In this document: in pieces, positions 9,318 through 22,444 of the stretch | How positions within the stretch are numbered: position 1 is the first letter of the stretch | How the letters are laid out: every line of letters starts with the position of its first letter | NCBI RefSeq assembly: GCF_029193595.2 | Contig: NZ_CP135052.1 | Span: 3,720,001 to 3,784,000, forward strand | Source of the DNA: Providencia hangzhouensis | GTDB lineage: Bacteria; Pseudomonadota; Gammaproteobacteria; Enterobacterales; Enterobacteriaceae | Direction of reading: 5' to 3' | DNA length: 64,000 bases | Position numbers and translations under genes: made by a program | The notes under the pieces: model-generated | Seen by the model: only the letters and a program-made list of their open reading frames with translations | The model's database searches: none | What the model was told of the DNA's origin: nothing

Positions 9318-10763
9318 TTATGCGGTACCGCCAACAGTCAGTTTGTCCAGTTTTAATGTAGGTTGGCCTACACCAACAGGGACACTTTGGCCTTCTTTGC
9401 CACAAACACCAACGCCTTTATCTAGCGCTAAGTCATTACCAACCATTGAAATCTGCTGCATAGCTTCAACACCCGAGCCAATTAACGTCGCTCCCTTCAC
9501 AGGAGAAGTAATCTTACCTTTTTCAATCAGGTAAGCTTCTGATGTTGAAAATACAAATTTACCTGAGGTGATATCTACCTGACCACCACCAAAGTTTGGT
9601 GCATAAATGCCTTTATCCACACTCGCAATAATTTCTTCTGGCGTTGATGTACCTGCTAACATGTAGGTATTGGTCATACGCGGCATAGGTAAGTGCGCAT
9701 AAGATTCACGACGTGCATTACCTGTTGGAGCAACTCCCATCAGGCGTGCATTCAGTTTATCTTGAATATAATTACGTAAAATACCATTTTCTATTAGGAC
9801 GTTATACTGCCCAGGTACCCCTTCGTCATCAATGGCGAGAGAGCCTCGACGGCCCGCTATCGTGCCATCATCCACCACAGTGCACAGAGGTGATGCCACT
9901 TGTTCGCCTATTTGACCTGAAAAAACAGAGGTGCCGCGACGGTTAAAGTCACCTTCTAAACCATGGCCTACCGCTTCATGCAATAGAACCCCTGGCCAAC
10001 CAGCACCCAGCACAACCGGCATCATTCCAGCAGGCGCTGCGATCGCTGACAAATTCACCAGCGCCATACGCACCGCTTCACGTGCATATTGCTCAGCAAC
10101 CACTTGCCCTTGGTGAATTTCCAAGAAATATTCGTAACCATAACGGCCACCACCGCCACTTGCACCGCGTTCGCGCTTACCGTCATGTTCCACCAGCACG
10201 CTGACCGACAAACGCACTAACGGACGAACATCTGCCGCCAAAGTGCCATCTGTTGCGGCGACTAGCACTTGCTCATAAACACCCGTTAAACTGGCATTGA
10301 CCTCGATAACACGTGGGTCTTCTGCGCGTGCAACTTGGTCAACACGATGCAGTAAATCAATTTTTTGTTCCCGCGATAAGCTTTGCAGTGGATCTGCTGC
10401 TGAATACAGTTTTTTATATTCAACATTAGTTAAAATTTGTGATTTACCAGAGCCTTGCTCATTCACAATACTGCGTGCTGCGGTCGCACTTTGTGTCAGC
10501 GCATGTAGCGAAATTTGGTCTGCGTAAGCAAAACCGGTTTTTTCACCACTGACTGCTCTCACACCAACACCTTGGTCGATATTGTAAGAGCCATCTTTGA
10601 TGATCCTATCTTCAAGCACCCATGACTCATGGAAGCTCGATTGAAAGAACAGATCCGCATAATCCAGATGGCGCTCAGATAACAAACCTAAAATGTCATA
10701 CAGATTTTCTTGCCCAAGGCGGTTGGCGGCCAGCAAATGTTCGCTGACAGAAACTAAACTCAT
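9318..10763 (-). CDS. tldD: TldD metalloprotease catalytic subunit
   Basis: TldD is the zinc-bearing subunit of the TldD/TldE protease. The 481 residues equal the E. coli length. The HEAVGH metal motif (H262, E263, H267) and a C-terminal cysteine in [15 protein letters not shown] supply ligands. TldE (pmbA) is encoded at 4970. The gene follows the nitrilase gene by 5 nt at the end of the yhdP-side minus-strand block. The order yhdP, nitrilase, tldD resembles Yersinia more than E. coli. Confidence 0.97.
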   Translation of the reverse strand: MSLVSVSEHLLAANRLGQENLYDILGLLSERHLDYADLFFQSSFHESWVLEDRIIKDGSYNIDQGVGVRAVSGEKTGFAYADQISLHALTQSATAARSIVNEQGSGKSQILTNVEYKKLYSAADPLQSLSREQKIDLLHRVDQVARAEDPRVIEVNASLTGVYEQVLVAATDGTLAADVRPLVRLSVSVLVEHDGKRERGASGGGGRYGYEYFLEIHQGQVVAEQYAREAVRMALVNLSAIAAPAGMMPVVLGAGWPGVLLHEAVGHGLEGDFNRRGTSVFSGQIGEQVASPLCTVVDDGTIAGRRGSLAIDDEGVPGQYNVLIENGILRNYIQDKLNARLMGVAPTGNARRESYAHLPMPRMTNTYMLAGTSTPEEIIASVDKGIYAPNFGGGQVDITSGKFVFSTSEAYLIEKGKITSPVKGATLIGSGVEAMQQISMVGNDLALDKGVGVCGKEGQSVPVGVGQPTLKLDKLTVGGTA

Positions 10764-10768
10764 ATTCG

Positions 10769-11620
10769 TTACTCTTTGGTTTCTTTTTTAATCAAGGATG
10801 TCAATTGCGGTCTAAAGCGGTTATGTTTCACCACTTTGATTTGCTCTCGCATGACACTCAAGCTGTCTGTTTTAATATTCAGTACCGTAGACGCGACTGC
10901 ATCCACGTTCTTTTTCATCACTTTACCCCACCCATCAACCGCAAGGCTGTGCCCCCATGTGCGACGCGTACCGTGCACACCGACTTGAGCAGGTGCTAAA
11001 ATATAGCATTGGTTTTCTATCGCACGAGCACGTAATAACGGCTCCCAATGTGCTTGACCGGTGTAACGGGTAAATGCCGCTGGTACAGAGATAATTTCTG
11101 CGCCTTGTTCACGTAATGCTTGGAATAAACCAGGAAAACGTAAATCATAGCAAATTGTCATGCCAAGACGACCAACGGGTGTATCAACGACAGTGATATG
11201 TTCACCGCGTTGATAAATCACAGACTCGTTATAAGTGCCTTGCTCGTCTTCGATATTGACATCAAACATATGAATTTTATCGTAGCGAGCTTTAATATTT
11301 CCTTCGGAATCAAATAATAAGCTACTACTCGTAATACGTTCAGGATCTTCACGGCTAATCATTGGCATTGAGCCAATTAAAATCCAAACATGATAACGTT
11401 TGGCCATTTCGCTGATCGCACTTTGCAAAGGGCCTTTTCCTTGCTCTTCCGCTTGTTTACGATAAGTCGCCGCATCCGCAAATAACAATGCATTTTCAGG
11501 GGTCAGTACTAATTCAACAGTCTCTGGTAACTGTTTGATCTGTTGTTCGATTTGCGCCAAATTGTGTTTAGTATTATTTCCGCTACATAACTGCAAAAGT
11601 GCAACGTTGCCATTTTTCAT
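10769..11620 (-). CDS. Carbon-nitrogen hydrolase, Nit1-like (probable deaminated-glutathione amidase)
   Basis: This is a nitrilase-superfamily amidase of 283 residues. The catalytic triad is visible as E42 (LTPENALLF), K115 (RYDKIHMFD) and C157 (ICYDLRFPG). The KIHMFDV and [16 protein letters not shown] segments are typical of the Nit1/YbeM branch, whose members repair deaminated glutathione; that specific activity is inferred. The start overlaps the yhdP stop by one base (TAATG), so it is translationally coupled. It is cytosolic, with no signal peptide. Confidence 0.88.
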   Translation of the reverse strand: MKNGNVALLQLCSGNNTKHNLAQIEQQIKQLPETVELVLTPENALLFADAATYRKQAEEQGKGPLQSAISEMAKRYHVWILIGSMPMISREDPERITSSSLLFDSEGNIKARYDKIHMFDVNIEDEQGTYNESVIYQRGEHITVVDTPVGRLGMTICYDLRFPGLFQALREQGAEIISVPAAFTRYTGQAHWEPLLRARAIENQCYILAPAQVGVHGTRRTWGHSLAVDGWGKVMKKNVDAVASTVLNIKTDSLSVMREQIKVVKHNRFRPQLTSLIKKETKE

Positions 11621-14600
11621 TACTCTTGAGTCTCCTTCAGTTGACGTAATACTTCATCAATTTTCGGCTCGTCCAAACTACCTGTTACTCGGTAACGAAT
11701 AACGGAAACTTTACTCCATAGTGGACCGAGCACTTTCGTTGCCGCAAATACGGCAGCGCCTGCAAATGGGTTTACTACAAACGCGGTTGCTACTCCTACT
11801 GTAGCAGATATTTCCGGTGTAATGACGGCTTCAACATTAATTTGGCGTTTAACGAGGTCAATTTGACCATTAAAAGCGATATCTGCAACTAAACCATCAA
11901 CATAGGTATTTTTCGAAACCAGTACACCATTTTTAATGGTCGCATCACCTTTAATGGAGTCAAAATCAAAGTCATCACTAAATGTATCGCTAAAATCAAA
12001 TCGTAGTTTACGCAACAGGGCATCAAAACTGACTAGACGCAATATTTGCCCGGCACGACCACCGCCCATTTGTGCAATCGCTCCTTTGCCCAATTTTGCA
12101 GACATTTTACCATTTAAAGAGGCGATATCTGGTGACCAAGGCAAATTAGCCCAATTTAAATCAAATTCAATAGTATAAGGTGATTGGATAATGGGAACCA
12201 ATATACCAAAATACGCCGCCGTTTCGTCAAAAGCTTCACCGGTTAATGAACCTGCAATTTGTGTTTTATTGCCTTTTTCGCTGTTCCAAATAGCATCTAA
12301 CTTTAATTTCGTGACGCTGTTATCTAGCGTGCCATCTGTCAGTTGCAATAAAGTGCCTTTAGGTTGGATATTAGCGCTAATTTCCCCCAATTTCTGCCCA
12401 GCGACCCAACACTCTTTACAGTGAAACTGGAACTGCGGCCATTGGCTAAAATCGATTTGTGTCGTAGCAAGGTCATTGATTTGAGTACTAGAGGATTCAC
12501 TAGGGTTGTAATACAAATAATCAATGGCGACCTGCCAAGGCTGTGAAGCAAAGATTTGTAACGAACCTTTTAAGTTTTCACTATTGATACTGACTAATTG
12601 CTCAGCCCGTTGTAAGTCATAGGAAAAATTTACTGCATTCCATTGCTGCCCAGCGAGGTAGATTGATGGGATATTGACCTCAAGCATGTCAGGTAAACCA
12701 ATATTCATCCCCCCTTCGCGGCTATGGGATGACACTAGCAACCCGGCTAATTTCTCCCAGTTCATATCGGTAATAGGTGGCAAATCAACAACAAAAGTTG
12801 CATTTTTAGGTAATTCAGGAATACCATCACGCCATTGAGCAACATGGGCTTTTAATAAGCTTAAAGGCTTACTACTCAGACCCCATTGAGTATTAAAACC
12901 AATGCGCTTACCGATATCACCACCAACCACCAACTGTTCTGTTGTTCCTTTAGCCTGAACATTAATTTGCCCAAGTTCGGCTAATAGAGCGTTATCAATA
13001 GCGGGTAGCTGGCTTTTCAGTTGTTTTAGCCCTGCGCTAACGTCTATTTGTAAGCCAACAGGTTCTTTTGCTGTATTCGGAATAGTGATCGCAACTTGGC
13101 TTTTCCAGTTAGCGGTTCCTGACACCTTTTGCTTAATCTCAGCAGGCAACATTGCCAACTTATTCACCGCCCAGTTTCCGCTAACATTCACATCCACTAA
13201 ATAATTTTTTGCTTGATCTGTAGTGGTGAAATCAACAGTAATGGGCTGTTCAAACCAATGGCCACGCAGGTTGTCACCGCGTAAATCTCCATTGTTAAAC
13301 TCAAAGCTGCCCGTTAAAGCGGAAATAGTGCTATCAATTGGCTGAATATATAAATCATTTTTATTGAGATTGACCTTTCCTTTGGCAACAACATCTTTAC
13401 CCGCCACCAATGGAATAGATAACCCTAATTGGCCATTAACAGTCCCCCCAATTTGTAACTCTTCAAGCGTATCGCCAATTGAGTGGTTCATCGGGGTATG
13501 CACAAAATATTGCTGGATTTGTTTTCCAGTTCCACTGATATCTGCATTGATATACAGCATTTCTTTAGTGTAATCAGGGATATTGGCATCAAGGTTGGTT
13601 GCCGTGGCATCCGCTAATTTCACGCTTGGCGCATGCATATATAGCCCTGCACGCCTAAAGTCTAAGTCCATATCTAAGTTCAATAACGCAGGCCATTCAC
13701 TGTCATATTCGAATGTTGCATCACGCAAAGGGACATAAACTTGGAATTGCCCATCATTGTTATCATAGGGGAAATGAGCAGGGTCGCCTTTATAGACTAA
13801 AGTCGCATTATCTACACTACCGGCAATAATCGCTTTCGTCAGGTAATCGGCCACATCTTGGCCCATTAATTTTTGTGGGAAATAACGCCATGCATCCCCT
13901 GCATCATCTAAACGGATTCCGGCAAGAATGGCGAGATCGGCATAATTTCCTTTTTTCGCTTTTGCGTAACGAAACTCACCATTTGCCCAAAGAGACTGAG
14001 CTTGTAGCTCTAATGATGGGCTCCACAACTTAAATTCACTGGCATTATTGACCCAATGGAACTGACCTGTTGCCGTTTTTATCGAGAAAGGCGCTTTAAA
14101 TTCATCACGATAGTCAACTTCACTATCTTGTAAGCTAACGGTGGCACTACCACTTTGCATCCCACCGATTAAAACACCTGAAAAGTGATTAACTGAAGGC
14201 AGCTCCTTCCATTTTTTCCAGCTAACATTTTGCCAGTCCATGTTGATTTGTACGTTTTCAGGCATATTTTGCGTGATATCAAGCGCAAATTCACTCACCA
14301 CACCAGTTGGTTGGCGATGTTGCCAATCCTGTACCATTTCAGGCGTTAAAAAGGAAAAAGTGGGTAAAATCTCACTTAAACGTTCAAGTTCAATATCTTT
14401 TGCACGGATGCGCCAATGGTCATTATCTTGATATTTTTTGCTGGCAGGCAAATACAATACAGAGGCGCTCCCTCGTGGCCAGATAAACTCATTGGTTTTC
14501 AAGGTATCAAGCTCAGGAATGTTAAATAACCACCCATTTCCCTGCCTTTTCATTCGCAAAAGCAAATCATTGACTTGCAAGTTTTGCGCTAATTCGCCGG

Positions 14601-15411
14601 CTCCCCAATTGGCTTCCCCTTGCCGTAATTGAATAAGGCCGCTATCAATCCGGTTATTTTTCAGTGTTACCCAAGAAGACAGGCTAAAATTTGCGTCCCG
14701 TAATGACGTGTTATCCCGTAGCCAGCGGCTAAGCCATGGCTGCATATCAATATTATCCGCTTGCAAATAAAAAATACCGTCGCTTAACACGCCATTTTTA
14801 TCTGACACATCAAGCTTTACTTGCAGATAACCATGCTGCTTATTGATGGTTTCGAGACTAACAAAACCTTGAGCGCGATGCCTGTCGTTATCGTTGAGCC
14901 AAGAAAGTTCAGGCAAAATCAGCGTCGTTTTTTGTTCTGAAGGTGTGAGGAAAGTTAATTGGCTTTCTTTTAGTACAAAATGGTCAAATTGCCTTAAAAA
15001 TAGCTCTTCAATACCATCTAAAGACTGCCCTTCCGAGGAATCGCCAAGGCTGAAAGGGACTTTGTGATCAACATTTAACTGGTAAAAGGTTAAGTCACGA
15101 AAACGCCAGCGCAGAGAAAATAACGAGCTCCAAATATCTAATTCAACCGTAATAGTATTCGCTGTAATATCGGTAGTTTTATTCTGTAAAACGACATCGG
15201 ACAACGTCAGTACAGGGCCAAAAGATTGCCAAGCCCCTTCAATTTTACCAATTTGTACCGCTACATCGGTCTTTTTTTCAACGTAATCAATCAGATCTTG
15301 CCGATAGTTGTCGATATTTGGCAGAAGAAAACGCAGCCCTGACAGCACTAACGCGCACAGCAATAATATAACCGCAGTCGTCACCAGTGCTACACGTGGC
15401 AGTCGTCTCAC
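11620..15411 (-). CDS. yhdP: YhdP, AsmA-like inter-membrane phospholipid transport protein
   Basis: YhdP is a very large periplasm-spanning AsmA-like protein anchored in the inner membrane. With TamB and YdbH it moves phospholipids to the outer membrane. The 1263 residues are close to the E. coli 1266. One N-terminal membrane helix (about 8-30, VALVTTAVILLLCALVLSGL) is followed by a long beta-rich region. The conserved C-terminal AsmA2 portion carries GKGAIAQMGGGRAGQILRLVSFDALLRKLRFDF-type family sequence. It is flanked by rng and the nitrilase gene on the same strand. Confidence 0.96.
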   Translation of the reverse strand: MRRLPRVALVTTAVILLLCALVLSGLRFLLPNIDNYRQDLIDYVEKKTDVAVQIGKIEGAWQSFGPVLTLSDVVLQNKTTDITANTITVELDIWSSLFSLRWRFRDLTFYQLNVDHKVPFSLGDSSEGQSLDGIEELFLRQFDHFVLKESQLTFLTPSEQKTTLILPELSWLNDNDRHRAQGFVSLETINKQHGYLQVKLDVSDKNGVLSDGIFYLQADNIDMQPWLSRWLRDNTSLRDANFSLSSWVTLKNNRIDSGLIQLRQGEANWGAGELAQNLQVNDLLLRMKRQGNGWLFNIPELDTLKTNEFIWPRGSASVLYLPASKKYQDNDHWRIRAKDIELERLSEILPTFSFLTPEMVQDWQHRQPTGVVSEFALDITQNMPENVQINMDWQNVSWKKWKELPSVNHFSGVLIGGMQSGSATVSLQDSEVDYRDEFKAPFSIKTATGQFHWVNNASEFKLWSPSLELQAQSLWANGEFRYAKAKKGNYADLAILAGIRLDDAGDAWRYFPQKLMGQDVADYLTKAIIAGSVDNATLVYKGDPAHFPYDNNDGQFQVYVPLRDATFEYDSEWPALLNLDMDLDFRRAGLYMHAPSVKLADATATNLDANIPDYTKEMLYINADISGTGKQIQQYFVHTPMNHSIGDTLEELQIGGTVNGQLGLSIPLVAGKDVVAKGKVNLNKNDLYIQPIDSTISALTGSFEFNNGDLRGDNLRGHWFEQPITVDFTTTDQAKNYLVDVNVSGNWAVNKLAMLPAEIKQKVSGTANWKSQVAITIPNTAKEPVGLQIDVSAGLKQLKSQLPAIDNALLAELGQINVQAKGTTEQLVVGGDIGKRIGFNTQWGLSSKPLSLLKAHVAQWRDGIPELPKNATFVVDLPPITDMNWEKLAGLLVSSHSREGGMNIGLPDMLEVNIPSIYLAGQQWNAVNFSYDLQRAEQLVSINSENLKGSLQIFASQPWQVAIDYLYYNPSESSSTQINDLATTQIDFSQWPQFQFHCKECWVAGQKLGEISANIQPKGTLLQLTDGTLDNSVTKLKLDAIWNSEKGNKTQIAGSLTGEAFDETAAYFGILVPIIQSPYTIEFDLNWANLPWSPDIASLNGKMSAKLGKGAIAQMGGGRAGQILRLVSFDALLRKLRFDFSDTFSDDFDFDSIKGDATIKNGVLVSKNTYVDGLVADIAFNGQIDLVKRQINVEAVITPEISATVGVATAFVVNPFAGAAVFAATKVLGPLWSKVSVIRYRVTGSLDEPKIDEVLRQLKETQE

Positions 15412-15423
15412 TCAAATCTCCTT

Positions 15424-16893
15424 TTACATCATTACGACATCAAAACGTTCCTGACTGTAAAGAGGCTCAGTCTGAACTTTAACTTGCTTTCCAACAAAAA
15501 TTTCAACTTCTGCAAGGGCGTGTGACTCATCCCCTTTAAGGACATCAACCACCGCTTGGGATGCATAAACTAAGAACCTATCTGCATCGATAGTACGGTG
15601 AACACGAACTATTTCACGTAAAATTTCATAACATACCGTTTCTACCGACTTAACGGTTCCGCGCCCTTGGCAAGTCGGGCAATCATCACATAATACGTGT
15701 TCTAAGCTTTCTCTTGTACGCTTACGCGTCATTTCGACTAAGCCCAGTTGCGAAAAACCATTAATGGTTGTTTTAACTTTATCTTTACTCAATGCCTGCT
15801 CTAATGACGCTAATACACGGCGGCGATGTTCCGGGTCAGCCATATCAATAAAATCAATAATAATAATGCCGCCTAAGTTGCGTAAACGCAGTTGCCTTGC
15901 TATCGCTTGGGTTGCTTCGATATTGGTATTAAAGATGGTTTCTTCAAGATTACGGTGCCCAACAAATGCGCCCGTATTAATATCAATGGTCGTCATGGCT
16001 TCAGTTTGGTCGATAATCAAATAACCACCTGATTTTAGCTCCACTTTTCGGTCCATTGCTCGCTGAATTTCGTTTTCAACGTCAAACAAGTCAAATATCG
16101 GCTGATTCCCTTGATAGAGTTCGAGCTTGGCTGTCATTTCTGGCACATACTCTTCGATAAATTCTTGTAATTGAGTATAGGTCAAACGAGAGTCAACACG
16201 AATGCGATCAAGGTGAGCGCCGGCAAAATCACGAATAATGCGGTAAGCAAGTGCTAATTCACCATAAATTTTAGTGCGAGTCACATTGCGTTTTTTTCGT
16301 TCAATCACTTTTGCCCACAGGCGTTTTAAGAATGCGGCATCCTGTTTAACTTCCTCTTCCCCGACCCCTTCTGCTGCCGTACGAATGATAAAGCCCCCAT
16401 TTTCATCACAATACTGTGAAACACACTCTTTTAGGCGTTCTCTTTCATCTTCACTTTCAATACGTTGTGAAACTCCCACATGGGAAGCTCCTGGCATAAA
16501 GACCAAATAGCGAGAAGGGAGTGTAATATCCGTAGTTAGGCGAGCACCTTTGGTACCAAGGGGGTCCTTGACGACTTGAACGATTAAATCTTGCCCTTGC
16601 TTAACGAGCTCAGCGATGTCCCTGACATGAAAGTTTTTTTGTTCGTCACCCGCAATGCATTCCGTATGGGGCATAATATCCGAAGCGTGCAAAAAGGCCG
16701 CTTTATCTAGACCAATATCAACAAAGGCCGCCTGCATCCCCGGTAAGACTCGGCTCACACGGCCTTTGTAAATATTCCCTACTAGCCCTCTTTTTGCTTC
16801 TCGTTCAACATGAATTTCTTGTAATATCCCACCATCAATATAAGCAACGCGCGTTTCAGATGGCGTAATGTTTACTAATAGTTCCGCAGTCAT
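15424..16893 (-). CDS. rng: Ribonuclease G
   Basis: RNase G is an endonuclease of the RNase E/G family that matures the 16S rRNA 5' end and decays some mRNAs. The 489 residues match the family. An N-terminal S1 domain includes [26 protein letters not shown]. The catalytic core carries [12 protein letters not shown] and IIIDFIDM aspartates. The zinc-link cysteines lie in [11 protein letters not shown]. The start overlaps the maf stop by 4 nt (ATGA), indicating coupling within mreBCD-maf-rng. Confidence 0.98.
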   Translation of the reverse strand: MTAELLVNITPSETRVAYIDGGILQEIHVEREAKRGLVGNIYKGRVSRVLPGMQAAFVDIGLDKAAFLHASDIMPHTECIAGDEQKNFHVRDIAELVKQGQDLIVQVVKDPLGTKGARLTTDITLPSRYLVFMPGASHVGVSQRIESEDERERLKECVSQYCDENGGFIIRTAAEGVGEEEVKQDAAFLKRLWAKVIERKKRNVTRTKIYGELALAYRIIRDFAGAHLDRIRVDSRLTYTQLQEFIEEYVPEMTAKLELYQGNQPIFDLFDVENEIQRAMDRKVELKSGGYLIIDQTEAMTTIDINTGAFVGHRNLEETIFNTNIEATQAIARQLRLRNLGGIIIIDFIDMADPEHRRRVLASLEQALSKDKVKTTINGFSQLGLVEMTRKRTRESLEHVLCDDCPTCQGRGTVKSVETVCYEILREIVRVHRTIDADRFLVYASQAVVDVLKGDESHALAEVEIFVGKQVKVQTEPLYSQERFDVVMM

Positions 16894-17477
16894 GACTTCC
16901 CCTTACCATCACTTAACGCTAAAAATCGCTGAATTAGCTCGTCTGTTTCAACCAGTGGTAAACCAACAACCCCATGGTAGCTGCCATTAATTTTACGTAT
17001 AAAACGCCCACCAATTCCTTGTATTCCATAAGCGCCTGCCTTATCCATTGGCTCACCAGATTGTATATAGTCCCGTATTTCGATTAAAGATAACTCGCGG
17101 AATGTCACATCTGTCACAATTAGTGACTGCATTGTCTGTTGACGGTTGGATAAGGCAATAGCCGTCATGACCTGATGGGTTTTTCCTGATAATGCACTTA
17201 GCATCTCTTCTGCGTGCTGATTATCTCGCGGTTTTTCTAAAATTTGCCCTGCTAGAACAACGATTGTATCTGCGCCCAAAACCGGTTGATTATCGGGTGC
17301 AATCGCAACACCAGCTAAAGATTTATCTCGTGCAAGACGTTGAACATAGTCTTGAGGCAACTCCCCCTCCTGCCACTGTTCTTCTACCTCTGGACGTAAA
17401 ACCTCAAAGGTATAATTAAGTTGCTGAACAAGTTCACGTCGACGGGGTGAGCCGGACGCAAGATAAATTAAACACAT
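16890..17477 (-). CDS. yhdE: Maf-family dTTP/UTP pyrophosphatase (YhdE)
   Basis: Maf house-cleaning enzymes hydrolyse modified or canonical nucleoside triphosphates; the YhdE branch prefers dTTP and UTP. The 195 residues begin [18 protein letters not shown], with the family's SxSPRR phosphate-binding motif. [13 protein letters not shown] and the [13 protein letters not shown] segment follow. It lies in the conserved mreD-maf-rng order, 35 nt after mreD. Confidence 0.95.
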   Translation of the reverse strand: MCLIYLASGSPRRRELVQQLNYTFEVLRPEVEEQWQEGELPQDYVQRLARDKSLAGVAIAPDNQPVLGADTIVVLAGQILEKPRDNQHAEEMLSALSGKTHQVMTAIALSNRQQTMQSLIVTDVTFRELSLIEIRDYIQSGEPMDKAGAYGIQGIGGRFIRKINGSYHGVVGLPLVETDELIQRFLALSDGKGKS

Positions 17478-17512
17478 AAACTGTATTCCCAGTCAGACCG
17501 ACAACTAACACC

Positions 17513-18001
17513 CTAACATACTGAAAATTGCCGACGTATTTTACGTAAAAGCAAAAATAGCCATGGCCATAGAATACCATTCACTAAGCTATTCCAAAAT
17601 ACTTGCGGGTGGAATAATACTTGTGATGATAGAAATTCAGCCCAAAAAACAGCAAGATCTTGAATGATAGTGAGTAACATAATCACCAGAGCTTGCTGCC
17701 ACAACGCCATATTACGCAACAATTGGTGTTTATAAGAGACGAGATAGCAAATAATGCTAAAAGAAAGAGCATGCACTCCCAGTGCAGAGCCCTGAATGGA
17801 ATCTACGATAATCCCTAAAATAAAACTCGTACCAACACTCACTCGGTGTGGTAATGCCATCACCCAATAAGTGAGAATCAACAGAAGCCATGATGGCCGG
17901 TAAAAACTGAGTTGTTCCGGCCAAGGCATGACTTGTAAAATCAACGCAATAAAAAACGATAACCAAATGATGGCACGGCCATTTCCGCGATACTCATCCA
18001 T
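17513..18001 (-). CDS. mreD: MreD, rod-shape membrane protein
   Basis: MreD is an inner-membrane component of the elongasome that links MreB and MreC to cell-wall synthesis. The 162 residues match E. coli (162). About five to six hydrophobic segments span the protein (for example [18 protein letters not shown] and [13 protein letters not shown]), with a basic C-terminus. It lies 44 nt after mreC on the minus strand. Confidence 0.95.
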   Translation of the reverse strand: MDEYRGNGRAIIWLSFFIALILQVMPWPEQLSFYRPSWLLLILTYWVMALPHRVSVGTSFILGIIVDSIQGSALGVHALSFSIICYLVSYKHQLLRNMALWQQALVIMLLTIIQDLAVFWAEFLSSQVLFHPQVFWNSLVNGILWPWLFLLLRKIRRQFSVC

Positions 18002-18045
18002 GCTAATTTACTCTCTTGCCCATAACCATACTGTGTTTCCTCTAC

Positions 18046-19014
18046 TTATGGTTGTGACGTCGGAGCCATTGATGGTGGCAATGGAGGCCCCTGAATTTCA
18101 TTCGGATTAGGTAACACTTGCGGCAATACTTTCATTAATCGTTCATTTGCTGCACGATAAACTTCCGAAGGCTGTAGTGGCGTTTTAGGGTCGCTATCAT
18201 TTCCCCATAGTAGCAGAAGGTAGCGTAAACGCTGCAATTCGGCACTCGGCTTCGCGCTGATAATAGTATAAGCACGTTGTGTGTCGTGTTTTACGGCAGA
18301 GACCACCCCTACAGGATAACCTTCGGGGAAACGCCCTCCTAACCCTGACGTGACAAGGACATCACCAACACGAATATCGGTATTTTCAGGCAACGGTTCT
18401 AATTGGATATCATCAGCACATCCAGAGCCTGCAGCAATAACACGGACATCATTACGTAATACTTGTACTGGCAGTGCATGGGTAGTGTCGCAAATTAACA
18501 AAACACGGCTATTAAAGTTACTAACCCCAACCACTTGACCAACTACGCCTTTATCACTAATAACGGGCTGCCCTTCATAAACGCCTTCATTGCTGCCCTT
18601 GTCTATAACCACTTGGTCACGATATGGCGTATTCGCGCCTGAAATAACTTGCGTGACCATCATGTGTTCATCTTGACGAAGTGGCGAACCAAGTAACTCC
18701 CTTAACCGCGCATTTTCCTGCTTAAGTTGTTCTAAAAGCAAGTTGTCCGCTTTTTTCAGTAATAGCTCTTGGCGTAAGGCTTTATTTTCGAATTGCAATT
18801 GTTCTCTTGAAGAGAAGCTTTCGGAGATATTATCTAGAAATTGACGTGGGCCATTGGCTAAAAAATAGAATGGGCTAACCGCCGTGTCTAAGTAGTTACG
18901 GACTTTATTGAAAGGCTCAAAGCGATGGTCAATCACCACCAGTACAAGTGCAATGATTACCGCAATAAAAATGCGTAGCTGTAGGGATGGACCTCGCCTA
19001 AAAATTGGCTTCAT
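18046..19014 (-). CDS. mreC: MreC, rod-shape-determining protein
   Basis: MreC is a bitopic inner-membrane protein whose periplasmic domain contacts PBP2 and RodZ-MreBCD. The 322 residues start MKPIFRRGPSLQLR, followed by a membrane helix (about 15-33). A coiled coil (about 70-110) and a beta-barrel periplasmic domain with GVVGQVVGVSNFNSRVLLICD follow. The C-terminal tail is proline-rich (QGPPLPPSMAPTSQP). A hairpin terminator lies between it and mreB. Confidence 0.96.
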   Translation of the reverse strand: MKPIFRRGPSLQLRIFIAVIIALVLVVIDHRFEPFNKVRNYLDTAVSPFYFLANGPRQFLDNISESFSSREQLQFENKALRQELLLKKADNLLLEQLKQENARLRELLGSPLRQDEHMMVTQVISGANTPYRDQVVIDKGSNEGVYEGQPVISDKGVVGQVVGVSNFNSRVLLICDTTHALPVQVLRNDVRVIAAGSGCADDIQLEPLPENTDIRVGDVLVTSGLGGRFPEGYPVGVVSAVKHDTQRAYTIISAKPSAELQRLRYLLLLWGNDSDPKTPLQPSEVYRAANERLMKVLPQVLPNPNEIQGPPLPPSMAPTSQP

Positions 19015-19060
19015 GTGTGGCTAAGTTTCACTAATGTCAGAGGAACAAAAAATAGTCAAA

Positions 19061-19084
19061 ACAGTTGGGGACAGCCCCAACTGT
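19061..19084 (-). terminator. mreB-mreC intercistronic hairpin (partial terminator)
   Basis: ACAGTTGGGG and CCCCAACTGT form a perfect 10-bp stem around a 4-nt loop. On the minus strand it is followed by TTTTGACTATTTTTT. It lies just after the mreB stop and before mreC. It should cut read-through, giving much more MreB than MreC/MreD. The plus-strand side has TTTCT and could also terminate weakly. Confidence 0.75.
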
Positions 19085-19098
19085 TTCTAAAAGGCCAT

Positions 19099-20745
<1,647 letters not shown>

Positions 20746-21726
20746 ATGAAAGCTCTCGTCCTACAACAAACTGACGAAAAAATCGTCTCTGGCATTCAAC
20801 CATTAACTACAGAAATGCTTCCAGCCGGAGATATTATAGTCGATATTTATTGGTCTACACTTAATTATAAAGATGCATTAGCTATTTGTGGAAAAGCGGG
20901 CGTTGTTCGCCAATACCCGATGGTACCCGGTATCGATTTTTCAGGTGTGATCCACCACAGTGAAGACCCTCGTTTCCAAGTTGGCCAACATGTACTACTG
21001 ACTGGATGGGGGGTGGGTGAAACGCATTGGGGCGGGTTAGCCTCTCAAGCAAGAGTCCCCGCAAAGTATTTAACCCCTCTTCCAGAAAATTTGTCCTTAA
21101 AACAAGCGATGGTTATTGGCACCGCCGGCTTTACAGCAATGCTCTGTGTAAATGCCCTAGAAGAAGCTGGTGTAACTCCTGATAAAGGCGAAGTCATCGT
21201 AAGTGGTGCAAGCGGTGGTGTAGGTAGTACTGCCGTGCAATTACTCTCTTTATTAGGTTATGAGGTTGTCGCGATTTCAGGTCGTGAAGAAAACAGCAGC
21301 TACCTGCAAAGTTTAGGTGCCAAGAGAGTATTACCTCGTAGTGATTTCACTCATCCTGCTAAACCATTAGACAAACAGTTGTGGGCGGGTGCGATTGATA
21401 CAGTAGGTGGTGAATTACTCGCTAATCTTCTTGCGCAAACACACTATAATGGGACTGTTGCCGCCTGCGGCTTAGCGGGTGGCTTCGACTTACCAACCAG
21501 TGTCATGCCATTTATTTTACGTAATGTCCGCCTACAAGGTGTAGATTCGGTTTACTACCCTGCCGCAAATCGCCCTAAAGTATGGCAACGACTCGCGGAA
21601 CTTCTACCTCCGTCTTTCTATGAGCAAGTCAGCAATGAGATTAAATTAGAAGATTCTGTCGAATATGCAAAAAAACTCTTAAAAAATGAAGTGACTGGGC
21701 GTACGCTAGTCAACCTGCGAGGTTAG
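20746..21726 (+). CDS. acuI: AcuI, NADPH-dependent acrylyl-CoA reductase
   Basis: AcuI (YhdH) reduces toxic acrylyl-CoA to propionyl-CoA and belongs to the zinc-independent medium-chain dehydrogenase/quinone-reductase group. The 326 residues match the family (~324). The N-terminus MKALVLQQTDEKIVSGIQ, the LNYKDALAICGKAGVVR segment and the nucleotide-binding GASGGVGSTAVQLL are present. AGGAGTG precedes the ATG. It is probably a single-gene unit. Confidence 0.94.
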   Translation: MKALVLQQTDEKIVSGIQPLTTEMLPAGDIIVDIYWSTLNYKDALAICGKAGVVRQYPMVPGIDFSGVIHHSEDPRFQVGQHVLLTGWGVGETHWGGLASQARVPAKYLTPLPENLSLKQAMVIGTAGFTAMLCVNALEEAGVTPDKGEVIVSGASGGVGSTAVQLLSLLGYEVVAISGREENSSYLQSLGAKRVLPRSDFTHPAKPLDKQLWAGAIDTVGGELLANLLAQTHYNGTVAACGLAGGFDLPTSVMPFILRNVRLQGVDSVYYPAANRPKVWQRLAELLPPSFYEQVSNEIKLEDSVEYAKKLLKNEVTGRTLVNLRG

Positions 21727-21961
21727 TCACCAATTTATTGCGGTACTTTCGCCTAAATAGGGATTACCGCACATTTTCTAAAATAAATTCGGGTATTTTC
21801 TCTGATAAGACCAGTATTTTGCTGCTATATGTCACGAAATAATTATAATGACGAACCTTGTCAGTAGAAAATCCATTTATTTTTATGATAAAAGATGACA
21901 AACGCTTAGCATCGCGTTATGTTGTCGGGCTATTGATAATATCGTCGGAGTTAGCAGCATA

Positions 21962-22426
21962 ATGGCAGAAGATATTCACATTTTACTCTTGAATGGGCCA
22001 AACCTAAACCTGCTAGGTACACGGGAACCCGATAAATACGGCAACCAAACTCTTGCCGATATCGTATCCAAGCTGGAGTCAGAGGCTAGCCAGTTAGGGG
22101 TAAAATTGAGTCATTTTCAGTCAAACGCAGAATTTGAACTAATCGATAAAATTCATGCTGCACGTCATGATGTTGATTTTATTCTCATCAATCCGGCTGC
22201 ATTCACACATACCAGTGTTGCACTACGTGATGCATTACTCGCGGTGAGTATCCCGTTTATCGAGATCCACTTGTCTAATGTGCACGCTAGGGAATCATTT
22301 CGCCAACATTCTTATTTCTCCGATAAAGCAATCGGTGTAATTTGTGGTCTAGGTGCTGATGGTTATAGTTTTGCTTTACAGGCAGCGGTTAACCGTCTGC
22401 GCCTAATTAATTCAATCCAAATATAA
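21962..22426 (+). CDS. aroQ: Type II 3-dehydroquinate dehydratase
   Basis: This enzyme carries out the third step of the shikimate pathway using the trans-specific dodecameric type II enzyme. The 154 residues contain [19 protein letters not shown] (catalytic Tyr), [16 protein letters not shown] and [17 protein letters not shown] (catalytic His). E. coli uses the unrelated type I AroD instead. A placement directly upstream of accB is usual in Yersinia and relatives. It lies 18 nt before accB and is probably cotranscribed. Confidence 0.96.
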   Translation: MAEDIHILLLNGPNLNLLGTREPDKYGNQTLADIVSKLESEASQLGVKLSHFQSNAEFELIDKIHAARHDVDFILINPAAFTHTSVALRDALLAVSIPFIEIHLSNVHARESFRQHSYFSDKAIGVICGLGADGYSFALQAAVNRLRLINSIQI

Positions 22427-22444
22427 GAGTACGGAATCATATCC

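Noticed and set aside
9226..9534. 102-residue plus-strand open frame
   Set aside because: It is mostly antisense to the conserved 3' end of tldD.
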